This document shows, in pieces, positions 1-10,600 of a stretch of DNA of 64,000 bases (position 1 is the first letter of the stretch; each line of letters opens with the position of its first letter). Below the pieces are notes generated by a model. That model worked only from the letters and a program-made list of their open reading frames with translations. It ran no database searches and was not told the origin of the DNA. The stretch covers positions 1 through 64,000 of the forward strand of contig DGXN01000021.1 of assembly GCA_002396335.1 (NCBI GenBank), read 5' to 3'. A program made the position numbers and the translations under genes. This DNA comes from Bacteroidales bacterium UBA4231. Lineage in GTDB: Bacteria; Bacteroidota; Bacteroidia; Bacteroidales; UBA932.

Positions 1-1
1 G

Positions 2-1888
2 ACGGCCGACGCCGGTTACCTGACCCGCCGTCTGGTGGACGTCTCCCACGACGTGATCATCACCGAAGAAGACTGCGGCACCCTCCGCGGCCTCATCGCC
101 ACCGCCATCAAGAACAAGGACGAGGTGGTGGAATCCCTCGGCGAGCGAATCCTCGGCCGCACCTCCGTGCACGACATCTTCAACCCGCTCACCGGAGAAC
201 TGATCATCCGCGCCGGCGAGGAAATCCGTGAGGACACAGCCGCCCTCATCGACTCCCTCCCCATCGAGCAGGTGGAAATCCGCAGCGTTCTCACGTGCGA
301 ATCCCGCAAGGGTGTCTGCGCCAAGTGCTACGGCCGTAACCTGGCTACCTCCCGCATGGTGGAAACCGGTGAAGTGGTGGGCGTTATCGCCGCCCAGTCC
401 ATCGGTGAGCCCGGTACCCAGCTGACCCTCCGTACCTTCCACGTCGGTGGTACCGCATCCGGCTCCGTGGCCGACAATACCATCGAGTCCAAGTACGAGG
501 GCAAACTCTCCTTCGAGGAACTCCGCACCATCGACCGTGTGGACGAGGACGGCTCCGTGAAACAGGTGGTCGTGTCCCGCATGACGGAACTCCGCATCGT
601 GGACGAGCGCACCGGCATGACCTATTCCCAGTACGATATCCCTTACGGCTCCGTGCTTTACTTCAAGGACGGCGACACCGTGCACAAGGGAGACCTCATC
701 TGCGAATGGGATGCCTACAACGCCACCACCATCGTGGAAACCGCCGGTACCGTCCGCTTCGAGAACATGGTGGAAGGAACCACCTACCGCGAAGAGAGTG
801 CCGACGAGTTCGCCACCAACACCGACAAGGTGATTATCGAAGGCCGAGACAAGACCAAGAGCCCGGCCATGCTCATCGTGGACGGTGAAGGCGTCATCCT
901 GCGTCAGTACAACCTGCCTGTGGGTGCCCACATCATGATCAACGACGGCGACTCCGTGAAGGTGGGCGACGTGATCATCAAGATCCCTCGCGCCATCGGC
1001 AAGGCTTCCGATATCACCGGCGGTCTGCCGCGTGTGACGGAACTCTTCGAGGCCCGTACCCCTTCCAACCCTGCCATCCTTTCCGAAATCAACGGCGAGG
1101 TGATCATGGGCAAGGTCAAACGCGGCAAGCGCGAGATCATCGTCAAGAACCGCACCGGCAAGGAATGCCGTTACGAGGTTCCCATGACCAAACAGATCCT
1201 GGTCCAGGAGAACGACTATGTGAAGGCCGGTACCCGTCTGAGCGACGGCGGCACTTCTCCTACCGACATCCTGAACATCCTGGGTCCTGTGAAGGCACAG
1301 GAATACATCGTGAACGAGATTCAGGCTGTGTACCGTCTGCAGGGCGTTAAGATCAACGACAAGCACTTCGAGATCATCGTCCGCCAGATGATGCGCAAGG
1401 TCATGATCGGCGATCCCGGCGACACGGAATTCCTCCCGGAGGAACTCGTGGACAAGTGGGAGTTCATGGACCGCAACGACGACATCTTCGGCAAATTCTA
1501 TGTAGAAGAGCCCGGAGACAGCGTCCACTTCCAGGAAGGCGACATCATCAGCGCCAGAGACCTCCGCAGCGAGAACGCCTCGCTGGAGCGTCAGGGTGCC
1601 AAACTGATCGCCGCCCGTCCCGCCAAGCCCGCCACCGCCTCCCAGGTCCTGCAGGGTATCACCCGCGCAGCCCTGAAGACCGGCTCCTTCATCAGCGCCG
1701 CTTCCTTCCAGGAAACCACCAAGGTCTTGTCCGAAGCTGCCATCCGCGCCCGCGTGGACAACCTCGAGGGCCTGAAGGAGAACGTCATCTGCGGTCACCT
1801 CATCCCCGCCGGCACCGGCCTGAGCCGCTACCAGGATATCGTAGTCGGTTCCAAGACCGAAGCCATGGACGTGATGAACGAACTGTAG
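2..1888 (+). CDS. rpoC: DNA-directed RNA polymerase subunit beta' (3' part, cut by window edge)
   Basis: Largest subunit of core RNA polymerase; only the C-terminal part lies here, and the frame is open from base 2 with no start. The zinc-binding cluster CESRKGVCAKCYGRN (near 288-332) is followed at once by the trigger-loop/conserved-G segment IGEPGTQLTLRTFHVGG, the diagnostic order for beta'. Downstream come the long barrel-sandwich region and the usual C-terminal block ending GSKTEAMDVMNEL. The stop is TAG at 1886-1888. A strong hairpin follows 24 bp later, so this is the end of the rpoB-rpoC transcription unit. The identification is essentially certain; the partial state is due to the window. 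Confidence 0.98.
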   Translation, partial: TADAGYLTRRLVDVSHDVIITEEDCGTLRGLIATAIKNKDEVVESLGERILGRTSVHDIFNPLTGELIIRAGEEIREDTAALIDSLPIEQVEIRSVLTCESRKGVCAKCYGRNLATSRMVETGEVVGVIAAQSIGEPGTQLTLRTFHVGGTASGSVADNTIESKYEGKLSFEELRTIDRVDEDGSVKQVVVSRMTELRIVDERTGMTYSQYDIPYGSVLYFKDGDTVHKGDLICEWDAYNATTIVETAGTVRFENMVEGTTYREESADEFATNTDKVIIEGRDKTKSPAMLIVDGEGVILRQYNLPVGAHIMINDGDSVKVGDVIIKIPRAIGKASDITGGLPRVTELFEARTPSNPAILSEINGEVIMGKVKRGKREIIVKNRTGKECRYEVPMTKQILVQENDYVKAGTRLSDGGTSPTDILNILGPVKAQEYIVNEIQAVYRLQGVKINDKHFEIIVRQMMRKVMIGDPGDTEFLPEELVDKWEFMDRNDDIFGKFYVEEPGDSVHFQEGDIISARDLRSENASLERQGAKLIAARPAKPATASQVLQGITRAALKTGSFISAASFQETTKVLSEAAIRARVDNLEGLKENVICGHLIPAGTGLSRYQDIVVGSKTEAMDVMNEL

Positions 1889-1911
1889 TCCGTCATTCCC
1901 AATCTGATCGA

Positions 1912-1948
1912 AAGGAGCGACCCTCGCGGGCCGCTCCTTCTGTTTTCT
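1912..1948 (+). terminator. Rho-independent terminator after rpoC
   Basis: AAGGAGCG at 1912-1919 pairs with CGCTCCTT at 1932-1939, and CCC/GGG pair inside the loop. A T-rich tail (CTGTTTTCTCTTTG) follows. It lies 24 bp after the rpoC stop. Confidence 0.8.
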
Positions 1949-2122
1949 CTTTGCGTTTTGCTTGGGCCAGGCTTTGGCACAAGCTGTAAATGTTTACATA
2001 TCAGCAGCTTATGTAATTGCATCTATCCCGACCCCCTCAAAAAACCATGGTACGGACTAGCTGTGATTTTTTAATCGCCTGTTTTTCAGTTGTTTAGCGC
2101 TTGTGCCATAGCCTGGCTCAAG
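1949..2122. other. Intergenic spacer between rpoC and the uptake locus
   Basis: No convincing gene in this stretch. It is more AT-rich than the flanking genes and lies between the rpoC terminator and the palindromes at 2123-2203. No promoter matching TANNTTTG is evident. Confidence 0.5.
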
Positions 2123-2152
2123 CAAGGGGTGCACCTCCAGGTGCACCCCTTG
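2123..2152. repeat. GGGGTGCACCT palindrome, copy 1
   Basis: Two 14-bp arms, CAAGGGGTGCACCT and AGGTGCACCCCTTG, are separated by CC. The same core recurs at 22841-22866 and 22917-22942. It directly abuts the bidirectional terminator at 2153-2203 and has no T-run of its own, so it is more likely a dispersed palindrome than a terminator. Confidence 0.75.
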
Positions 2153-2203
2153 ATACCTAAAAAAGAGCGGCCCGGATATGAAGGGCCGCTCCTTTTTAGG
2201 TAT
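2153..2203. terminator. Bidirectional terminator of the uptake locus
   Basis: A near-perfect long stem: ATACCTAAAAA, one unpaired base, then GAGCGGCCC, pairs with GGGCCGCTC, one base, then TTTTTAGGTAT around a 9-nt loop. The T-run is present on both strands. It ends 13 bp from the stop of the minus-strand lipoprotein gene and faces rpoC read-through on the other side. Confidence 0.85.
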
Positions 2204-2216
2204 TACGTCGAGGGTG

Positions 2217-3743
2217 TTATTGTACTCGGGTCATGGTCAGCGGTTCATCAAGGAAGATACCTGCATTGTTGGCATTTGTGTTGGTGTATGCTGAACCGGC
2301 CTCATTCAAGGCACGCATGCGCAGGACTAACCAAGGCAGACCGGCGCTGCGCTCCAGGACCTCGATTTTTGCGCCGGTGGTTCCATCCAAGGTTGCAGAG
2401 AGGATATCAAATCCGGTAGCACTGGTATACGCAGTTGCTCCTGCTTTTACATACATGGACATTAACTGGAGTCTCCAGTTCGGACCGGAAGAACGGTTGA
2501 AAGTGCCGGTGGCATTCTGACCATAGAAAATGATGGCTCCAGTTTCGGCGTTGTATTTCAGGTAGAATTTATTTACATCCTCCGGAGCAGTCCAGGCATT
2601 GGCCGCTTTGCTCAAAAGCCCGTAAATGATCAGACGCGCTTCTTTCAGAGTGCCGTCGTCATTGACGTCTGTTTCGTCAACCGCAATGGTGACTTCCTCC
2701 GAGTATTCCGAATTGTCAAAGTACGTTCCGGTAAGTTTCCATTTCCCGGCCCATTTGTAATAATCGGGACGGATGTCGTCAATGGTTACTTCTGCGAACT
2801 GATATTGTCCGGTGACATATCCATTGTCTGCAAAACCAATGGCAATCAGATAGTTTTCGCCGACGTTGATTCCGTCAATGTCGATTTTCTGGCTTCCTTT
2901 CTCCAGATAATCCTTGAACTCACCGCCTGCGGATTCAACCTGCTCCAGAATCTGCCTGCGGGCAGTCACGGCCAGGTCATTGAAGATATATCCTTCTACA
3001 TCGTCGCCGACAGTGCTCTTGGGAACCATATAAATGACATACATGTCCGCATCACCGACAGTGACATCTGTATTGGCACTGAATTCCGGATAAACGAACG
3101 ACGTGCTGGTGAGGGCAAGATTCCAGTCGTCTTTCTTGACTAATTCCGGATACTGGGTTACCTCAAAACTGCCGCTCTGGCTGCCGGCGGTATAATATAC
3201 GATGCCGGAACGGGTGAGCGGATCGGGATTGGGGTCGATGGTGATGACGATGTCGTTGCCGTCGACTACAGGGTGAATCCAGTCTTCTTCTGTCTGGAAT
3301 TCAACCTCTACATTCAGTTTGACGGGGATGGTGACCACCTGTCCCTCAACGGCTGCGGTTACATCGCTCAGACTGGCAAGTCCGGCCATGACTTCACCGA
3401 GCTGGACAATATCTACGACAAGTGAAGCGCTTGCAGATTTGACGCTGACTTGTGCATATCGGGTAAGTTTGCCGCTGTTGGCAGACAGGTTCAGCGTAAC
3501 CGTATTGCCGTTGACAGTGGGAACGCACCAGTCTTTGCTCGAAGTTGCCGTGAGGCTTTCCTTGGTGTCAAATACCAGAACGCCCTCTGACTCGACAGGA
3601 TTATATTGCATCTGGCTCTCACTGTATTTAAGAACCAGGCTCTCCATTGAGTCGGCATACGGATTGACAGGGGCTTCTTTCTTACAGGAAAAAAGCATGG
3701 CCACTGCGCAGCAACTCAGTAAGGTATAGAATAATTTTTTCAT
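2217..3743 (-). CDS. BACON-domain lipoprotein of the SusCD-type locus
   Basis: 508 residues with a lipoprotein signal (MKKLFYTLLSCCAVAMLFSC, Cys 20). After the lipid anchor there are two Ig-like repeats with the BACON pattern: a 'sKDWCVPTVNGNTVTLNLSAN' type segment near residues 70-100, then 'EEDWIHPVVDGNDIVITID' near 155-175. Each repeat ends in a V-x-Q strand. The rest is a beta-rich domain I cannot name. BACON repeats are common in surface lipoproteins of Bacteroidetes glycan- or peptide-uptake loci and are thought to act as spacers or mucin-binding modules. It is the last gene of the five-gene minus-strand operon, 21 bp after the DUF4302-like gene. Function in detail unknown. Confidence 0.8.
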   Translation of the reverse strand: MKKLFYTLLSCCAVAMLFSCKKEAPVNPYADSMESLVLKYSESQMQYNPVESEGVLVFDTKESLTATSSKDWCVPTVNGNTVTLNLSANSGKLTRYAQVSVKSASASLVVDIVQLGEVMAGLASLSDVTAAVEGQVVTIPVKLNVEVEFQTEEDWIHPVVDGNDIVITIDPNPDPLTRSGIVYYTAGSQSGSFEVTQYPELVKKDDWNLALTSTSFVYPEFSANTDVTVGDADMYVIYMVPKSTVGDDVEGYIFNDLAVTARRQILEQVESAGGEFKDYLEKGSQKIDIDGINVGENYLIAIGFADNGYVTGQYQFAEVTIDDIRPDYYKWAGKWKLTGTYFDNSEYSEEVTIAVDETDVNDDGTLKEARLIIYGLLSKAANAWTAPEDVNKFYLKYNAETGAIIFYGQNATGTFNRSSGPNWRLQLMSMYVKAGATAYTSATGFDILSATLDGTTGAKIEVLERSAGLPWLVLRMRALNEAGSAYTNTNANNAGIFLDEPLTMTRVQ

Positions 3744-3764
3744 AATGAATTCGTTTTGACCGTT

Positions 3765-5123
3765 TTAATTGCGGGTGAAAGTGGTCCAGCCCCAAAGTTG
3801 GTTCTTACCGGAAGCGAGCGATTCACGACCAGACCAGATCCAGGGATCGGAAGTGCTGCCGACTCGGGTTCCGGTTGTCGTAAAGTAGTAGAGGAGGAAC
3901 CCGTCCACGACGTAACCGGAGAACTTTTTATTGTTGCTCCAGGTAATGGTATTGCCTTCTTCATTCAGCATACCGTAGAGACCGCCGGTGGTGTAGTTCA
4001 CATATCCCTTATCGGAGTCCCAGGCAGCCATCATGACCCGGTAGGTGTTTTCCGTGACATCCGGCTCGGCAACATACTGGGCTTGAACTTCGATCTGCCC
4101 CATGCCCTGGTCGTAGGTGGCCACGACGTCGAAGAGCGGGTTCATACCTTTGATCTTATAAGACTTGTTCTTGACATCGGCCACGATTTCAATACCGGTC
4201 ATGGTCGCATCACCGTCGTTATAAGTGAGCGTGTAGTTGCCCACGAAGTCATTGTAGAAGTGCCAGCCCTCGGGCAGCGAGCCGACAAGGTCGGCTTCGG
4301 AGGAGATGAGTTTTTTCTCGGTGGGCTCGAATTCAAGGATTTCCAGTGTATAAGGGCCGATTTCCACCGGTTTGTAGAAACGGATCCCGGATTCGGTGTA
4401 CAGGAAAGCCACTGTTTCAGACGGGCTTTCGCCTTCGTCGTCCAGATACTTTTCACCGGTCAGGGTTATTGTGGCCTGGCGGTTTCCTGGATTCAGGAAA
4501 AGCGTAGCTTCATCCCCGCCGATAGTTCCTTCAAAGCTGGTCACCAGAAGGATGTCTTCAAGGGCGATCACTTTAGACATGTAAGTGGCAGGATCTTCGT
4601 CCAGCGGATACATGTGGATCAGGTTGGATGTGCGCTTTCCGCGCAGGATGACCTCGTCGGCTTCCGCTTTTACGACCATGAATTCGAAATCGCCTTTATA
4701 GGCTTGGTATCTGCCGGATTCACCATACTGGTTGGGCATGCTTGCTCCGCCGGAAGGTGTGGCGAAATAGTGGAAGGCATAGTTGTTCGTGTCGAACGAC
4801 AATACCGGACCGTCGTCATTGTCCATTTTGTAGAGGGAGGTGTAAGGGTCGTCGAACAGTTCGCTGCGGACGGTTACCTCTCCATCTTCGGTAAAGACCA
4901 GGGTGTAAATATAGCCGCCGTAAATCTGGTTACCTTCGGGGTAGTAGTGCATGACCCAGCCGTTGGCGGCGGAGGTCAGAACGTTTTGTGTGCTGACCAG
5001 CCACTCGTTCATGCGCTCAGATGCCGATTTGTCAAAAATGTCCTTCTCTTCCCGCACGCAAGAAACGAGGGGCAGCATCAGGCATACGGCAACAAGGATG
5101 CGGTATAATGTGTTATTTTTCAT
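3765..5123 (-). CDS. DUF4302-like lipoprotein
   Basis: 452 residues with lipobox LPLVSC (Cys about 22). The N-terminal segment FDKSASERMNEWL and the following aromatic-rich beta strands (GWVMHYYPEG, GGYIYTLVF) match my recollection of DUF4302 proteins, which are found almost only in Bacteroidetes SusC/SusD operons. That placement fits: the gene sits 12 bp downstream of the zinc metallohydrolase and 21 bp upstream of the BACON lipoprotein. It probably is a surface-exposed accessory or ligand-binding protein; no catalytic motif is visible. Confidence 0.75.
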   Translation of the reverse strand: MKNNTLYRILVAVCLMLPLVSCVREEKDIFDKSASERMNEWLVSTQNVLTSAANGWVMHYYPEGNQIYGGYIYTLVFTEDGEVTVRSELFDDPYTSLYKMDNDDGPVLSFDTNNYAFHYFATPSGGASMPNQYGESGRYQAYKGDFEFMVVKAEADEVILRGKRTSNLIHMYPLDEDPATYMSKVIALEDILLVTSFEGTIGGDEATLFLNPGNRQATITLTGEKYLDDEGESPSETVAFLYTESGIRFYKPVEIGPYTLEILEFEPTEKKLISSEADLVGSLPEGWHFYNDFVGNYTLTYNDGDATMTGIEIVADVKNKSYKIKGMNPLFDVVATYDQGMGQIEVQAQYVAEPDVTENTYRVMMAAWDSDKGYVNYTTGGLYGMLNEEGNTITWSNNKKFSGYVVDGFLLYYFTTTGTRVGSTSDPWIWSGRESLASGKNQLWGWTTFTRN

Positions 5124-5135
5124 AAGTAGTCGGCA

Positions 5136-6047
5136 TTAAATGATATCAAGGGAGGTAAGGTCGACTTCACCGTTGATGAGTTCCTCCTGGCGGCGGAGCA
5201 CCGTGGAACGGAGTTCGTCGATGTCGATACCGAAAGAGTTGTTCATGTAGCTGCGGACAATGTCCAGCTTGCTGGTGATAAACCCGGCGCCGGTTTTGCC
5301 TGCTGTTGCGAGTTGTTCGTCCCACCAAGTCTGGTCGTGGGTCACGTACAGGGACATCATTTCGGCAAAATCCTCCCGGTCGTTGGCACGGGCGTAAGAC
5401 GATATGAATCCCAGCGGCAAGTTTCCGCTATACTCATTCCAAGAGTCCTGGACGTAGTCGCTGGCCGTGATCTGTTTGAAGTCGGCCGGATACTCCTTGA
5501 GTTGGTTGAGGATGTGGGTGAACTCGTGGTGGATGGTCTTCACATAGAAGTGGTTGATGCCTTCGGCCGGGACGGTGTAGCCCTGATAATTGCCGTTAAG
5601 GACGTCTTTGATGTAGTTCACGCCGGTCAGGTAAATCTTTTTACCGCCTTCGGCCGTACCCAGGATATAGGTTCCGTTGTTCTTGTACTCCCATTCTCCG
5701 AGGTAGAAGAACATTTTGGGGAAGTATTCCCGGGTGAACTCAATCCCTGCCACCTCGTCGTAAGTATCGATGCAGAGGTATTTGATGAGGTGTGCCATGA
5801 TGATGGAACATTCCATATCTGCTGGGATGGTGTAGTAGGAGTAGTCTGACTCGTCCATCTCATAGCGATATTTTACGCTGATGTTGTACGGGTTCAGATA
5901 GTTTGCATCCAGCCATTTGTCAAAGTCATTCTTTTGTTTGACCTCGGCCTTGATGATGCTTTCGGGGTTCAGCGTCTCGGTCCTGCAGGATGAAGCCAGC
6001 AGAGAGGCGGAAACGGCCAGAATAAAAAGTATGATGTATTTACGCAT
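5136..6047 (-). CDS. Substrate import-associated zinc metallohydrolase lipoprotein
   Basis: 303 residues with lipobox LLASSC (Cys 21). A zincin motif HHEFTH (HExxH at residues 174-178) is followed by REDFAEMMSLY, which offers a plausible downstream glutamate ligand. This arrangement and the operon position match the TIGR04549-type lipoproteins (HExxH lipoproteins encoded beside TonB-dependent transporters). It would be an outer-membrane-anchored peptidase or hydrolase preparing substrate for the SusC/SusD pair. It lies 15 bp after the SusD stop. The actual substrate is not deducible; its presence suggests a peptide or glycopeptide rather than a pure polysaccharide. Confidence 0.82.
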   Translation of the reverse strand: MRKYIILFILAVSASLLASSCRTETLNPESIIKAEVKQKNDFDKWLDANYLNPYNISVKYRYEMDESDYSYYTIPADMECSIIMAHLIKYLCIDTYDEVAGIEFTREYFPKMFFYLGEWEYKNNGTYILGTAEGGKKIYLTGVNYIKDVLNGNYQGYTVPAEGINHFYVKTIHHEFTHILNQLKEYPADFKQITASDYVQDSWNEYSGNLPLGFISSYARANDREDFAEMMSLYVTHDQTWWDEQLATAGKTGAGFITSKLDIVRSYMNNSFGIDIDELRSTVLRRQEELINGEVDLTSLDII

Positions 6048-6062
6048 AGCTTGCTATTTTAT

Positions 6063-7667
6063 TCATTTACGTTTGGTAGGCTCAAAGCCGGCGTCACGGG
6101 CACGCTGGGGAACCTGTAAGGCGCGACGGGGGTCGTCCTTGGTCATCGTGTCGGAGATATGGTCGTAGTAGGCGTTGTCGTCCACGTGGCGGCGTACAAT
6201 CTCAATTCCATAACGTTTGATATCCAACCAACGGTAGCCGCTGGCCAGCAGTTCAATACGTTTGGCGTTCAGGACGGCCTGCAGCATGCTTTCCTGCATG
6301 GACCCTTCCGCGTCGATGTGGAAGGCAGGGTTCAGGTGTTTCTTGGGGGTCGGCTCTTCCCAGGTGTAATACGCCATTCCGCTATAATGGGCCTGGATTT
6401 CATCAGGAGTGACTTCAAAGTCCACCGTAGTGGCTGCGGAGTCATAGGTGTTGCCGATCCACAGGTTCAGGTCGTCGCAGGCCAGCTGGTAATTGCCCAG
6501 CATGATGTTCGCCTCGGCCCTTTCAAGAAGAGTTCCTTCGATGGTGAACGTCGGGACAATCGTCTGTCCATAGCCGGTTCCGGCCACGGGGTCGGTGTAT
6601 TCGAACAGGCGGGGCACTTTCCAGAACAGCGTGTAATGGAGGTTGGAAGAGTCATAGTTGCGCGGACGGAAGATATAAGCGGAGTTGTTGCAGCCGCTGG
6701 GGGTCCAGGCCTGTTTGGCGTACATGACCTCGGTGTCGGCAATGCTGCGAGTAAAACCAAAGCGCTTGTAAGAACCGCCGTAGTTGGCGAATGCATAACG
6801 GGCCAGGCTGGACATATTCGTCTGAAGAAGCAGATTGCACTTCTGGTCAGAAGCAATGTAGTGTTCCGCCGCGGTCGAGAGATCCGGGAGCGTCTGAAGG
6901 TAGGCGTTGTCGCGCATCAGGGTCGCAGGAGCGTTTCCAAGACACATGTTGGCGGCTTCTACGGCTTTGTCCCACTTTTCATAGAACAGGTAGAAACGCG
7001 TTGCAAAGGCATAGGCGGCCTGACGTGTGAAATGGTATTTGGGGGCGGTGTAAGAATCACCCACATACTTCAGGCCTTCCTCCAGGTCTCTTTCAATCTT
7101 CTCATAGACCTCGGCTACATTGCCGCGTTCGTACTGCGGGTTCAGGCCCTGTTCAGGGTGCTCCATGTAGGGAATTCCCTGGTCGGTCGCACTGGTGGCA
7201 GGGTTGTAGTTGAGGCAGAACAGATTCACCAGGACGAAGTGGGCGTATGCGCGGCAGATAAGGGCCTCGCCATAGGATTCGGAAAGGGCAGGGTCGTCTT
7301 TTCCGCCCAGTTCTTCGATGGCTTCCAGCGCCTGGTTGGCGGCGGCGATAGCGCCCCAGTTGCTGCTCCAGACGTTGTCCGGGGAGTCGTTGGCCGTTTC
7401 TGTGATGTCGGTCCAGCTCCAGATCTGCTCATAGTAGCGGCCGGGGGTCGCATTGCTTACCACCTTTGCATTGTCGTCGGCATTGTCTGAGTAGTACTCC
7501 GCGAAGACAAGCTGCAGACGTGTCGCATAGGCCGATACCAGAATGGCTTTCACTTTTTCTGCGGAGTCAACTTCTGCACGGTTGTCAGGCATGGTGTCCA
7601 GGAACTTGTTGCAGGAGGCCAGGCTCAGCAAAAAAGCGCTTGCTACTAATATATATTTTGCTTTCAT
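6063..7667 (-). CDS. SusD/RagB-family nutrient-binding outer membrane lipoprotein
   Basis: 534 residues with lipobox LLSLASC (Cys about 19). The N-terminal helical region contains the family-typical stretch with GEALICRAYAHFVLVNLF followed by the DQGIPYMEHP motif. The C-terminus has the conserved 'AVLNAKRIELLASGYRWLDIKRYG' type helix that closes SusD proteins. SusD forms the lid of a SusC barrel and captures ligand at the cell surface. It is encoded 15 bp downstream of the SusC gene, the normal order. Ligand unknown. Confidence 0.95.
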   Translation of the reverse strand: MKAKYILVASAFLLSLASCNKFLDTMPDNRAEVDSAEKVKAILVSAYATRLQLVFAEYYSDNADDNAKVVSNATPGRYYEQIWSWTDITETANDSPDNVWSSNWGAIAAANQALEAIEELGGKDDPALSESYGEALICRAYAHFVLVNLFCLNYNPATSATDQGIPYMEHPEQGLNPQYERGNVAEVYEKIERDLEEGLKYVGDSYTAPKYHFTRQAAYAFATRFYLFYEKWDKAVEAANMCLGNAPATLMRDNAYLQTLPDLSTAAEHYIASDQKCNLLLQTNMSSLARYAFANYGGSYKRFGFTRSIADTEVMYAKQAWTPSGCNNSAYIFRPRNYDSSNLHYTLFWKVPRLFEYTDPVAGTGYGQTIVPTFTIEGTLLERAEANIMLGNYQLACDDLNLWIGNTYDSAATTVDFEVTPDEIQAHYSGMAYYTWEEPTPKKHLNPAFHIDAEGSMQESMLQAVLNAKRIELLASGYRWLDIKRYGIEIVRRHVDDNAYYDHISDTMTKDDPRRALQVPQRARDAGFEPTKRK

Positions 7668-7682
7668 AAGTCTGTCGTATTA

Positions 7683-10600
7683 TTATTTCACGATGCACAC
7701 GGCTACACGGTTGTCGGCCGGGGAGGCGGAAGCGTCGCGGTCGCCGCCGGTGTTTTCGATGGAGATGCGTCCGGGGGCGATGCCTTCGCTGCGGAGCATT
7801 TCAGCCACGGCATTGGCACGTTCCTCGGAGAGTTCATTGTTGCGCTGGGCAGAGCCGGTGGCGCTGTCGGCGTAACCTTTGATGACGATCTTGGCGTCGG
7901 GGTTGTCCTTGAGGATCTGGCAGATCCGGCCCAGTTTGAAGGCTTCCTTCGGGCTCAGTTCGGCCTTGCCGATGACAAAGTAAAGGTCGTTCTCATAGAT
8001 GCCGTTGAGGGTCTTGGCAGGGACTTCTTTCACGACTTCCTTGACCACTTCCTTCTCGACGACTTTTTCGACCACCTTTTCTACCACCTGCGGTTCGGGT
8101 GCCACGTAAGGAGTGACGACAGCGGGAGCCGCGGGTTTCTTGGCAGACTCGCTTCCGCCCAAGCCGATCTTGAGGGTAAGCGTAAACTGCTTGGGAACAG
8201 GGACGGCGACACCGCCGGTGTTGAAGAATTCAGGATCCTGACCGTTGAGCTTAGGGTCGGCATACAGGAGGGCCAGGTTGGTGGCCTGGAGTTTCACGGA
8301 CAGCGTGCTGAGGCCGATCTTCTGGACAGCCTTCTTCGGGATGTCGTAGCTGAGGGAGACTTCCTTCAGGCGGATGAAGTTGCCGCTGGCGATACGCTCG
8401 GTGGAATAGTTGTATGCGTTGTAAGCATAGTTGAGGTGGCTGTCGTTGACGGTCTGCATCCGGCTGGCGATAACGGGCACCGTAGTGTAGGCTTCATCTC
8501 CGGGGACCACCCAGCGGTTCTTGAATTCCTTAGGCATGGAACGCAGGTCGCTGTAGGAGGAGCGGAAGACCGGGTCCAGACGGACGACGTTGCCGAACGA
8601 CCCGGTGATGAACACATTCAGGCGGAATCCCTTCCACTCGAAGGTGTTGCCCAGGGATGCGACGTCGGTAGGATCGGCGGTACCGGAATACTCCAGGAAC
8701 TCGATGTTCTTGGGGTCGGAAGCGCTGGTCTGGAAGTAGATGTCAGACACGGAGATATTGCCGTCCTGATCCAGGAAAGTGGGGAGACCCTCTTCGTTCA
8801 GCCCCTTGAACGGGATGGAGAAGATCGAGTGGTTGGCATACCCCTCCAGGCCGAAACCGGTACCGGAGATCAGGTCGATGACCCGCTTGGTGGTATACAG
8901 CTTGGTAATCAGGTTATGCGAGTGGGAGTAGATGGCGTTCGTCGTCCACTTGAAATCCTTTGTCTTGATATTGGTTGTCGTGAGGCTGAGCTCGAAACCG
9001 TCGGATTCCATGCTGGCGACATTACCGTATTTGGTCAGTTCACCGCCGATACCCTGCGTGTTGGTAATGGCGATCAGGTCGAAGTTGTTACGCTTGTACC
9101 AGTCGCCGGTAAAGTTGACGCGGTTGTCGAAGAAGCCCAGTTCCAGACCTACGTTAAACTCATTCTTCTTTTCGAAGGTGAGGTCGGGGTTGGCCAGGGA
9201 GGCGATTTCCAGGCCGCTTTCCTTGTCGCGCGCGTTGTTTCTCCAGGGGTTGTAAGCCTGGATGACCACGTTGGAGTTGGTGACCCATGCGGGACCGCTT
9301 TCAGCCGTCAGGGAGTAGGAGAGTTTCAGGGCGGCGTGGGAAAGCGTCGGCTGAATGCCTCTCATCCAGGGCTCGTCGGAGATGTTCCATCGGCCGGAAA
9401 CGTTCCAGGTGGGAAGCCAGCGGGCGCTGCGGGCCTTACCCAGGCGGTTGGAGCCTTCATAACGGATGGTTCCGTTGATACTGTAGCGGTTCAGCAGGCC
9501 ATAGGTGAGTGTGCCGAAGAAAGCCTGGCGGCGCTCATGGGTGTTGTCCAGGGTGAAGTAGTCGGAGTTCTCTTCCACACCTTTCTTGAAGACCTTGTAG
9601 TCGTACTGAGCGATTTCGCCCATGTCGAACTGCATGCCCCAGCCGCGGAACCATTTGCCGTGACGGTCGGTGGAGTTCATTTCCATACCGGCATAGGCGC
9701 TGATGGTGTGGATCTTCGCGAAGGTCTGGTTGTAGTTACCGGCGACACGCAGGTCCCAGCCGAACATCTTGTTGTCGGTGGTCTGGAAGATACCGCCCAC
9801 AGGGAGGACCGTCGTCGGAACGGCGAACGGGACGTCAGGGTCGGTATAGAAGTAGGAGTTGTTGTCACGGATGACGGTGGTGTAACCAGCGCGGTAGGCT
9901 TGTGCCTGGTTGGAGCTGTCCAGAATGTAGTGCTCGCGGGAAGTGCTGGTGTACTTGGCCGATGCAAGGGCCGACACGTCAAAGTGACGGGTGATCTTCC
10001 ATTTGAGTTCTCCCTGGAAGCGGACATTGGTGACGTCCAGGTCCAGGTAGTTGTTCTCCAGTTCGTGGAGAATGTTGAACGGGGCGTAGTTCCGGGTGTA
10101 GAAGACTTCCGGATCCAGTACGCGGGAAGTATTCAGAGCGTAGGAATACGGGTTGATGTCGAAGTCGCGGCGAACCTGGCCGGAGACGGTATCCAGCGTG
10201 GAACCGAGGGTGCCGGGCGCGCGCTGGCTGCGGTACGAAGCGTTCGAAATCATATTCAGGGACAGGTTGTCCGTGAGCTTGAACGTGGTGTTCAGGTTGG
10301 CCGTGTAACGGCGGACGGAACTCTGCAAGGTCCAGCCCGGGTCGTCCATGATGGAGAGGGAAGCATAGTAGTTGCCCCGGTCTGTACCGCCGGACATGGA
10401 CACGGAATGCGTGTGCTGGATGCCGTAGGTGAACAGTTTGTCAAACCAGTCGGTGTTGCGGTATTCGGCGGCTCTCAGGTAAGCCATCTTGGCTTCCTCC
10501 GTATTGGCCAGATAGAACTGTCCGGTCTTGGGATCCACCTGGGCGAGGAGCTGGTACATCTTTCCGTATACACCGCTGTCGGAGGCGTTGGCAAGGCGTG